Shown here: piece after piece, positions 33,575 to 40,133 of the stretch
Position numbering within the stretch: the stretch's first letter is position 1
Layout: every line of letters begins with the position of its first letter
Source of the DNA: an uncultured Selenomonas sp.
GTDB lineage: Bacteria; Bacillota; Negativicutes; Selenomonadales; Selenomonadaceae
Direction of reading: 5' to 3'
Assembly: GCA_934202005.1 (NCBI GenBank)
Contig: CAKPXP010000001.1
Coordinates: 372,001 to 436,000, forward strand
Length of the DNA: 64,000 nt
Made by a program: the position numbers and the translations under genes
The notes under the pieces: generated by a model
Seen by the model: the letters and a program-made list of their open reading frames with translations, nothing else
The model's database searches: none
Told to the model about the DNA's origin: nothing

Positions 33575-34482
33575 TCATATTTTATCATTTGAGGATTCAT
33601 GGTCCACGCGTTTCTTTAGTTCTTCGAGGAAGGTGCGGCAGGATTTCGAGAGCAGGCGGTATTTCTTCCAGACGACGACGGCGCGCAGTGTGAGGGCTGG
33701 CTGAAGCGGGACGAATTTCAGGTGACCGGTATCGAGCTGCAGCAGGCCGTCGATGCCGAACGCGTTCGCGATGCCGGTCCGGACGAAGTGTGAGGCGTTG
33801 CCGATGAGGTCGAAGCGGCCAACGGTGTGCATCGTTTCGGCGGTCACTTTGCCAGCGGACCATTGCGCGAGGCTGAAGGAGTTGGCAGTTTGGCGCGATG
33901 AGCCGAGCAGCGGCATCTCGCGCAGATCTTCCGGTGTGATGCCGTCTTTTTGAGCCCACTCACTGTCGTCGCGCGTCACGATGCCGACGCGCATCTCCTC
34001 GGGCAGGCGGATGAAGTGGTAGTGCTCGACATTGAATGGTTCGATCATCAAGGCGAAGTCGATGAGGCCGTGCGCGAGTTTTTCCTCGACGATATCGGCA
34101 TTGCCCGTGAAGAGCTCGACGGTCAGGCGTGGGTAGCGTCTGTGCAGCTCGGCGAAGAGGTCGGCGAGGATGTGCATGGCATGCGTCTCGCCCGCACCAA
34201 TGCGGATGCAGCCCGAAAGATCGATCGTGTCATTTTTTATTTCATCCTCGGTCTGATTGACGAGTGCGAGGATTTCCTCGGCCCTCTGGCGCAGGTGCAT
34301 GCCGTCCTCCGTCAGCAGGGTGCTGCGGCTCGTGCGCGTGAATAGCTTTTTGCAAGCTCTTCCTCGAGGTTGGCAATCTGGCGCGAGAGCGTCGGCTGCG
34401 TCACATGCAGCACATTGGCCGCTTCGGTCATATTTTGCTCCCGGGCCACAGCCAGGAAGTACGATAACGTGCGGAGTTCCAT
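33575..34482 (-). pseudogene. LysR-family regulator, frameshifted in the DNA-binding region
   Basis: From ATG 34482 the sequence reads MELRTLSYFLAVAREQNMTE and reaches QPTLSRQIANLEEELAK, then leaves the LysR frame at a run of five T on the plus strand (34347-34351; A on the sense strand). Adding one base restores KLFTRTSRSTLLTEDGMHLR and the complete effector domain down to 33575. It is a paralogue of the broken lysR at 20388-21311. It is divergent from the flavodoxin operon, the usual place of a LysR regulator relative to its target. Confidence 0.87.
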
Positions 34483-34505
34483 CCCTAATCTACCCCCTTC
34501 GGACA

Positions 34506-34590
34506 ACAAAAGCATCTGTTTCTATTTTAGGTAGCAGATGCTTTTTTGACAAGCGTTTGATAGTTACTATGTATGTTTCCTCAATATAAG
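34506..34590. repeat. Intergenic repeat E, holding the lysR promoter
   Basis: This copy pairs with 29199-29280. AAAAGCATCTG (34508-34518) and CAGATGCTTTT (34535-34545) form a hairpin, followed by ACAAGCGTTTGATAG. On the minus strand it contains the lysR promoter. Confidence 0.5.
34524..34552 (-). promoter_or_regulatory. Promoter of the lysR pseudogene
   Basis: On the minus strand TTGTCA (34552-34547), a 17-base spacer and TAAAAT (34529-34524) precede the lysR ATG by about 42 bases. The -35 box overlaps the ACAAGCGT motif, consistent with autoregulation. Confidence 0.6.
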
Positions 34591-34692
34591 TAGAAAACAC
34601 TCGGTTTTGATTTTGCGCTGTAATAGAACTTTTCTGCCCAATGCGGCACAGACAAGTTTGCCATAGAAGAAATGTATGACAAATTTTAAGAT

Positions 34693-34729
34693 ATAAGCAT
34701 TTCACATTGTATACGAAAGCGGTTAAGAT
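34693..34729 (+). promoter_or_regulatory. Shared island promoter motif, copy B (flavodoxin operon)
   Basis: ATAAGCAT (34693-34700) lies exactly 31 bases upstream of TAAGAT (34724-34729). The first gene of the operon starts 40 bases after the -10 box, as for copy A. Confidence 0.55.
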
Positions 34730-34768
34730 AGGATCATCCAAAGAAAATCATATTCGGAGGATGGTGAA

Positions 34769-34987
34769 ATGACGAAGAAGTATCTTCAGGGCGTGTGCGA
34801 AGCCGATGCGTGTCGATGTGGGCTGGCGGCGCTGCCAGATGATGCCGCGCGTATCTGCTCCCTCAAGCGTCATCGACGCAGGCTCATGACAGTCTTGCAT
34901 GAGGTGCAGGAAAAGCTCTCCTGCATTGACTACATGATCTATGAGCTGGAGTGGAAACAAAAGGAGTGTGGAGCGGATGAAGCGTAG
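34769..34987 (+). CDS. Small Cys-containing protein (72 aa), possibly MerR-C-terminus-like
   Basis: MTKKYLQGVCEADACRCGLA carries three Cys, and the second half (KRHRRRLMTVLHEVQEKLSC with IDYMIYELEWKQ) looks like a coiled coil resembling the dimerisation helix of MerR regulators. No DNA-binding domain is present. It overlaps the next gene by 11 bases and is first in the flavodoxin operon, after CGGAGGATGGTGAA. It could be a small redox-sensing partner or a fragment of a regulator; this is uncertain. Confidence 0.6.
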   Translation: MTKKYLQGVCEADACRCGLAALPDDAARICSLKRHRRRLMTVLHEVQEKLSCIDYMIYELEWKQKECGADEA

Positions 34988-35663
34988 GGAGTTCTTGAAA
35001 CTGACAGGCATGGGCGCCATGACGATATTCCTCAGCGGCTGCGGCCTTTCAGCCCTGTTGGGACAGGAAAAGGATGCTTCTGGCATGGCAGCGCACGCGA
35101 AAGGCGAGATTTCGGGAGGGAAAGAAATGAAAATCGTTGTGGTCACGAGCAGTCCACATCCGCATAATGAGTCAACGTCGATTTATCTGGCTGACCGCTT
35201 TACGAAGGGCGCGGAGCAGGCTGGTCATGAGGTGTTCACCTTTGATGCGGCCAACAGCGATACGCATCCGTGCCGCGGCTGTGACCAGTGCCATATGGAC
35301 GGCCCGTGCGTCTGGAAGGACGATATCGAGAACACTTTGATGCCGAAGATGCTCGAGGCAGATCTGCTCGTTCTGACGACGCCGCTCTATTACTTCGGCA
35401 TGTCGGCGCAGCTCAAGACCATCGTCGACCGCTTCTACTCGCGCATGGGGAAGCTCCACGGCAAGAAATCTATTCTCATCGCGACGGCCTACAACCGCGA
35501 TGACTGGACGATGTCGGCACTCGTCGATCACTATGATACGCTCGTTCGTTACATGGAGTGGCAGGATGTTGGCAAGGTGCTCGGTATCGGCTGCGGTTCA
35601 CGCTCGCTCGTTGAACATTCCAAGTTCGGCGACATGGCGGAGACGATGGGACGGAACTTGTGA
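34977..35663 (+). CDS. Tat lipoprotein, NADPH-dependent FMN reductase / iron-sulfur flavoprotein type
   Basis: This 228-residue protein begins MKRREFLKLTGMGAMTIFLS, a twin-arginine signal ending in a lipobox (LSGC), so it is probably exported folded with FMN and lipid-anchored. The flavodoxin fold follows (KIVVVTSSPHPHNESTS), with a Cys motif CRGCDQCHMDGPCVWKDD and the LTTPLYYFGMSAQLKTIVDR stretch typical of this family. Flavoproteins of this kind are usually cytoplasmic. It overlaps the 72-residue gene and is followed by a DUF4405 membrane protein and a second exported flavodoxin. Confidence 0.88.
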   Translation: MKRREFLKLTGMGAMTIFLSGCGLSALLGQEKDASGMAAHAKGEISGGKEMKIVVVTSSPHPHNESTSIYLADRFTKGAEQAGHEVFTFDAANSDTHPCRGCDQCHMDGPCVWKDDIENTLMPKMLEADLLVLTTPLYYFGMSAQLKTIVDRFYSRMGKLHGKKSILIATAYNRDDWTMSALVDHYDTLVRYMEWQDVGKVLGIGCGSRSLVEHSKFGDMAETMGRNL

Positions 35664-35709
35664 TCTGACGGATAACGGTTTGCAATAGGAAGGGATGAGG
35701 GGTGAGGCG

Positions 35710-36363
35710 ATGCGATATGGTCTGGATGTGTTGATGATTGTTCTGCTCGTGGGAGAAATGACGTTTTTCTATTTGCCTCCGCTGTTGCATGAGGTTGTGG
35801 GCGTGGCGTTTCTCTTGCCGATGATCTGGCATATTGCGCTCAACCGCCGCTATGTATCTTCGTTGGGGCATGGACGCTGGAGCGGGCCGCGTGCGCTCAG
35901 GCTCCTGCTGAATCTCCTGCTTGCCGCCTCTTGTCTTGCGTCCATCGTCAGCGGCTGTCTGATTTCGAGTGAGTTGTTCTCGGGCATCGTACCGCTTTCT
36001 GTGCGCGGCAATCCGTTGCTCTATCAGCTGCACAGTACGGCCGCGCGATATTTTCTCGTGCTGGCTGGGGCACATCTCGGCTGGCATCTGCCTGCTTGGT
36101 GGCAGCGCGTATCGGGCATCACCTCGCGGCCGTTTTCCGCCCGTCTGGTCTTGAGAGGATTCTTCATCGTGCTGGGGATCGTTGCTCTTTACGCAGCGCA
36201 GCAGGATTGCCTGCTGCAGCGCCTGCAAGGAGCACATATTTTCATGACGCCGGCGCTTGCCTATCACGGCGCGGGCTATGCCCTGACTCAGGTCGGCATC
36301 TTGATTTTGTCCGCGGAGATCGGCTTATTGATATCGTTTTGGAAAGGAGTGCGTTCCAAATGA
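35710..36363 (+). CDS. DUF4405 membrane protein, cytochrome b-like
   Basis: This 217-residue protein has about five membrane helices. His27 and His41 lie in the second helix region (LLHEVVG and MIWHIALN), and His108 and His122 in a later one (LHSTAARY and GAHLGWH). Both pairs have His-x13-His spacing, as in diheme b-type cytochromes, so it may carry two hemes and move electrons across the membrane. ATG 35710 follows GAGGGGTGAGGCG. Its stop overlaps the start of the next flavodoxin gene as ATGA. Confidence 0.8.
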   Translation: MRYGLDVLMIVLLVGEMTFFYLPPLLHEVVGVAFLLPMIWHIALNRRYVSSLGHGRWSGPRALRLLLNLLLAASCLASIVSGCLISSELFSGIVPLSVRGNPLLYQLHSTAARYFLVLAGAHLGWHLPAWWQRVSGITSRPFSARLVLRGFFIVLGIVALYAAQQDCLLQRLQGAHIFMTPALAYHGAGYALTQVGILILSAEIGLLISFWKGVRSK

Positions 36364-37004
36364 ATCGCAGAGAATTTTTAAAATTGGGCAGTATGGGGCT
36401 GATGACGCTGGCGTTTGCTGGCTGCGGCTTTTCCTCGCTGACAGGGAATTCGTCCGGTCAGGGCGTTGGCAGTGCCAGCAGCGCGGTGGCTGCTTCAAGC
36501 GATGCGGCCAAGACTGGCAGCAAGACGCTTGTCGTTTACTACTCGGCGACAGGACGTACCGAACGCGTGGCCAAGGTCATCGCCAAGGAACGTCAGGCAG
36601 ATATCATGAAGCTCGTGCCTTCGCCGGACTACTCGGAGACGGATCTCGACTATAATGATGAGGGCAGTCGTGTGAGCCGTGAGCACAACGATGCCTCGTT
36701 GCGCGAGAAGATCCAGCTCGAGAAGGCAGTGCCCGACAACTGGTCATCCTACGATACGATTTTCGTCGGCTACCCGATCTGGTGGGGCATCGCGGCTTGG
36801 CCGGTCGATGCTTTCGTCAAGGCCAATGATTTTACAGGGAAACACGTCGTGACGTTCGCGACGGCATATAGTTCGCCGCTCGGCAACAGCGGCAAGATAC
36901 TCGCTGAGATGGCCGGAGGCAAAGGCCAGTGGCAGGATGGCACTTGCTTTACTGGGAGCCTCAGTGATGATAAGGTCAGAGAATGGGTGAAATCACTCAA
37001 GTAA
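36360..37004 (+). CDS. Tat lipoprotein flavodoxin
   Basis: This 214-residue protein starts MNRREFLKLGSMGLMTLAFA followed by GCG, a twin-arginine signal with a lipobox. A Ser/Ala-rich linker leads to a flavodoxin domain with the FMN phosphate loop YYSATGRTERVA and the VGYPIWWGIAAWPVDAF segment. A flavodoxin outside the cytoplasm is unusual; the upstream cytochrome b-like protein would be a natural electron partner. It overlaps the DUF4405 gene by four bases and is the last clear member of the operon. Confidence 0.9.
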   Translation: MNRREFLKLGSMGLMTLAFAGCGFSSLTGNSSGQGVGSASSAVAASSDAAKTGSKTLVVYYSATGRTERVAKVIAKERQADIMKLVPSPDYSETDLDYNDEGSRVSREHNDASLREKIQLEKAVPDNWSSYDTIFVGYPIWWGIAAWPVDAFVKANDFTGKHVVTFATAYSSPLGNSGKILAEMAGGKGQWQDGTCFTGSLSDDKVREWVKSLK

Positions 37005-37139
37005 GTGTGGAGGATCGGCACGAGGACAAGCGATAGGTGCGAAAATGGGAAATCCATCCGTGCTGTTACGACGTGGGGTTGGTCTTGCGGATTTTTCTGG
37101 CTGCTGTTATGGGCTGCGATACAGAAGAGGTGAAAAGAA

Positions 37140-37352
37140 TTGTGGAAAGGAAACGGCGACTTGTTGGCGTATATGGCGGCTGCCAGCGTCGGTGTTGTCG
37201 TGGCAGGAGTCATTGGCGCTTGGCTGGTGTTGTATCAATTGGCAGCGCAGGATAGCAATATTTCGCGTGAAGAATATATTCGCCTTTCGCAGGAGATTGT
37301 GACGGAGAGTATTGCGGCTGGTCCATCTTGTACTACGGACAATAATTCCTAA
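37140..37352 (+). CDS. Small single-span membrane protein (70 aa)
   Basis: The TTG start, preceded by AGAGGTGAAAAGAA, gives MWKGNGDLLAYMAAASVGVV followed by AGVIGAWLVLYQL, one membrane helix, then a polar tail. No family was recognised. It lies 135 bases behind the exported flavodoxin and ahead of a terminator, so it may be the last gene of that operon. It could be a small membrane partner of the redox proteins. Confidence 0.5.
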   Translation: MWKGNGDLLAYMAAASVGVVVAGVIGAWLVLYQLAAQDSNISREEYIRLSQEIVTESIAAGPSCTTDNNS

Positions 37353-37388
37353 TACGTTTTTGCACATCGGATCCTTTTACGTCACCAG

Positions 37389-37430
37389 CAATCCATCGGT
37401 GTAGTTTCGTCTACGCTGATGGATTGTTTT
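37389..37430 (+). terminator. Terminator of the flavodoxin operon
   Basis: CAATCCATCGGTGTAG (37389-37404) pairs with CTACGCTGATGGATTG (37411-37426) with one mismatch, followed by TTTTG. Confidence 0.75.
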
Positions 37431-37439
37431 GTAGGGCGC

Positions 37440-37473
37440 TATAGGAATTACTGATTCATTCAGCGTCCCTATA
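37440..37473. repeat. Short solo end-palindrome of the MITE-like family
   Basis: TATAGGAATTACTGATTC continues to ATTCAGCGTCCCTATA as a 34-bp imperfect palindrome. It matches the joined terminal repeats of the full elements and lies between the flavodoxin operon terminator and the sepF promoter. Confidence 0.6.
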
Positions 37474-37549
37474 ACATATCCACATAAATTGACAGAGGTT
37501 TATTTTCGGTTTGTTTTCAACGATATCGTACGGAAATATGAATGTTTTT

Positions 37550-37581
37550 TTGCAATTTCGAAAAGAATATGTTATTATAAT
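37550..37581 (+). promoter_or_regulatory. sepF promoter
   Basis: TTGCAA (37550-37555), 17 bases, then TATTAT (37573-37578); a better-matching TATAAT overlaps at 37576-37581 with a 20-base spacer. Confidence 0.5.
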
Positions 37582-37623
37582 GATTAGTTGAATGGGGAAT
37601 CGTGCGCAATGATGTGGAGGACG

Positions 37624-38142
37624 ATGGATATGGATCTGAAAGCATGGACGAAAAAAATCACAGATGTTCTTATGCCCCTGGAGCCTGTAGACGTGGCAGA
37701 TGAGAACCGTCTCGGGGAAGAGACCGTTGTTTCTATGCCGCGACAGGCTAGCCGGACGGAGGCCGTAGATGAAGAGGAACTCAAGGTGGCGAATGGCGGG
37801 ACGGTTCGCGTCTCCTCGTCTTATCGTGGTACTGCTTCTCAGAAGTCGGCACGTCGTCCGCAGCTTACGGTGCATTCGGCACCGCAGCTCAAGGTGCGCG
37901 TCTATGTACCGACGAATTTCGACGAGGTCACGGGGATTGCGGATGATCTCAAGGCCAGGATGGCGGTCATCGTGAACTACGAGAAGGTCGAGGCAGAGGA
38001 GCAACGCAGGATTTGTGATTTCGTCAATGGCGCTTGCTATGTATCGGATGGCGGTGCGAAACGCATTTCGGATTACATTGTCCTTTATGTGCCGGAAGGC
38101 ATTGACGTTTCCGAGGCGATGTCAGTCGCTGTGCTGGAGTGA
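37624..38142 (+). CDS. sepF: Cell division protein SepF
   Basis: This 172-residue protein has a short amphipathic N-terminus (MDMDLKAWTKKITDVLM) that may bind the membrane, a variable linker and the SepF core (VRVYVPTNFDEVTGIADDLK, NYEKVEAEEQRRICDFVNGA, YIVLYVPEGIDV). SepF polymerises into rings that bind FtsZ and is typical of Firmicutes and Actinobacteria. ATG 37624 follows TGTGGAGGACG. The gene stands alone, outside the usual ylm cluster. Confidence 0.88.
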   Translation: MDMDLKAWTKKITDVLMPLEPVDVADENRLGEETVVSMPRQASRTEAVDEEELKVANGGTVRVSSSYRGTASQKSARRPQLTVHSAPQLKVRVYVPTNFDEVTGIADDLKARMAVIVNYEKVEAEEQRRICDFVNGACYVSDGGAKRISDYIVLYVPEGIDVSEAMSVAVLE

Positions 38143-38405
38143 GATTTCTTCGAGTTTTTGTGACCGGTGATTTTTCCGGCAGCAGCTCATGGGCTTTTCT
38201 CCGTTCACTGGCGTTGGCTTTGATCCTTATGGCTTGCATTTTGCGCGAGAATGCGCGTGATTATGTAGACTGGCTATCCTTATGAGTTTTGGTATTATTT
38301 TAGGTATCTGAAGAAGCGGGGCAGTCGCTTGATTGCTTCGCTTTTTTGTTTCGCCGCGTCCTGTGCGGAGGTGGTATGTTGACAGGGGAAGAGCGGTCGG
38401 GCATC

Positions 38406-38570
38406 TAAGGAAGCACTGATTCATTCAGTACCCTGTCTTCACGCGTCTACGCTGTTCTCTCGTCGCCCTACAATCCTCAGCGCAGCTCTGCTACGCTTCC
38501 GGTTTGTCTCCGAAGAGTACAGCGCATCCGCGCAAATCCAGGGCATTTCATTTCATCAGCGCTTCCTTAA
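38406..38570 (+). repeat. MITE-like element, full copy 2 (165 bp)
   Basis: Terminal repeats: left TAAGGAAGCACTGATTCATT, right (other strand) TTAAGGAAGCGCTGATGAAA. The interior blocks CTCTCGTCG, ACAATCCTCAGC, CGGTTTGTCTCCGAAGAG and TACAGCGCATCC are shared with copies 1 and 3. Its right end lies eight bases before the pepD ribosome site, so any pepD promoter must lie inside or beyond it. The rest of the 449-base gap between sepF and pepD shows no gene. Confidence 0.78.
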
Positions 38571-38591
38571 TTATGTGTGGAGGTTATGGAT

Positions 38592-40028
38592 ATGACGATT
38601 GTAGATGGCGTACTCGATGAGTTCAAGAAATTAGCAGCGATTCCGCGCAAGAGCGGAGAAGAGAAGGCGGTGAGCGATTTCCTGAAATCGTATCTGACGG
38701 AGCAGGGGTTCCATGTCGTTCAGGATGAGGTGAACAATATCATCGCGGATGCACCGGCGACACCCGGTTGCGAGCAGGCGCCGCGCACGATTTTGCAGGG
38801 ACACATGGATATGGTTTGCGTCGCGGAGGATGGCTATGCCTATGATCCGCTGCATGATCCCATCAAGCTCGTGCGCAGCGAGAACTATCTCGAAGCCGAG
38901 GGAACGAGTCTCGGCGCGGATGATGGCATCGGTGTGGCTGAGGGCATCTATCTGCTCAAAAATGCCAAGGAGCATGGCCCGCTGAGGCTGATCGTAACGG
39001 TAGATGAGGAACGCGGTATGACGGGAGCGATTCACCTTGCGCCGGAGCATCTGACGGATGCACAGTTCCTCATCAATTGCGATTCTGAGAATTACGATGA
39101 GCTCACGGTCGGCAGTGCGGGCAGCGTCGATATCACGTTCGAGCGGGGATTGCAGCACGAGCCGTCACCAGCAGGCACAGCCTATCGGCTCAGTGTCGGC
39201 GGCCTGCTCGGCGGTCATTCCGGCGAGCGCATCGGCGATGGCCGCGGCAATGCGCTGCGGACGCTGGCGTTCCTGCTACAGGCGCTGTCGCAGCAGGGAA
39301 ACGTCGCTGTGGCGGATTTTCATGGCGGGAAGGCGCATAATGCGATTCCGGATACGGCGGAGGCAGTATTCGTAACTGCCATCCCCAAGGAGGAGATGTC
39401 CCAGATCCTCACGGCGGAGAAAGAAAAGTTCCTCGCGATCTACGGTGCGGTAGATTCCAAGGTCGAGTTCGTCCTGCAGGAGATGGAAAAACCTGCCGAG
39501 GTGCTGCGAGACGATGCGGCACGGGCGTTGCTGCAGCTGCTCACGCTCGTGCATACGGGTGTCTTTGCGATGTCGACGGTTATCCCGACGCTGGTGGAGA
39601 CGAGTGCGAATCTCGGTGTTGTGCGTATGACAGAGGGGAAAATTGTCGTGGAATATTTCCCGCGTTCCGCAGTGGATGGCAAGCTCGACGAATTCATCTA
39701 TGCGGCGAAAACGCTCGGCGACCTCTTGGGCTTCCGCGCTGTCATCGGTACGAAGTCTCCCGGCTGGAAAGAGAACAAGCAGAGCGTCCTCGCCAAGATG
39801 ATGGCCGATATTTTCCAAGAGCAGAACGGCAAGCCGATGAAGGTGGAGACCATCCATGCCGGGCTTGAGTGCGGCTGGCATTTCGGCAAGAATCCCCAAC
39901 TGGACATGGTTTCCATCGGTGTGACCACACAGGATATCCATAGCCCGAACGAGCGCTTGGTACTCGCTACGGTGGAGCCGCAGGTACGCCTCATCGAGGA
40001 GACGCTCCGGCGGATTGCCCAGCGCTGA
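38592..40028 (+). CDS. pepD: Aminoacyl-histidine dipeptidase (M20 family)
   Basis: This 478-residue metallopeptidase has the zinc motifs ILQGHMDMVC (His and Asp), EAEGTSLGADDGIG, VTVDEERGMTGA and a C-terminal HAGLECGWHFGKNP. PepD cleaves Xaa-His dipeptides such as carnosine. GGAGG lies eight bases before ATG 38592. A MITE-like element abuts the 5' side. Confidence 0.92.
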   Translation: MTIVDGVLDEFKKLAAIPRKSGEEKAVSDFLKSYLTEQGFHVVQDEVNNIIADAPATPGCEQAPRTILQGHMDMVCVAEDGYAYDPLHDPIKLVRSENYLEAEGTSLGADDGIGVAEGIYLLKNAKEHGPLRLIVTVDEERGMTGAIHLAPEHLTDAQFLINCDSENYDELTVGSAGSVDITFERGLQHEPSPAGTAYRLSVGGLLGGHSGERIGDGRGNALRTLAFLLQALSQQGNVAVADFHGGKAHNAIPDTAEAVFVTAIPKEEMSQILTAEKEKFLAIYGAVDSKVEFVLQEMEKPAEVLRDDAARALLQLLTLVHTGVFAMSTVIPTLVETSANLGVVRMTEGKIVVEYFPRSAVDGKLDEFIYAAKTLGDLLGFRAVIGTKSPGWKENKQSVLAKMMADIFQEQNGKPMKVETIHAGLECGWHFGKNPQLDMVSIGVTTQDIHSPNERLVLATVEPQVRLIEETLRRIAQR

Positions 40029-40072
40029 GGTTTATCATCTTGCTTTCATGAGGGATTGTCCCATAAAGCAGA

Positions 40073-40112
40073 GGAGCCCCGCCTTCATGCAGATGCATGA
40101 AGGCGGGGCTCC
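40073..40112. terminator. Strong hairpin between convergent genes
   Basis: GGAGCCCCGCCTTCATGCA (40073-40091) pairs perfectly with its complement at 40094-40112. It lacks a long T run but lies between the pepD and acyltransferase ends. Confidence 0.6.
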
Positions 40113-40133
40113 TTCGTTCGCTACACGAACAAG

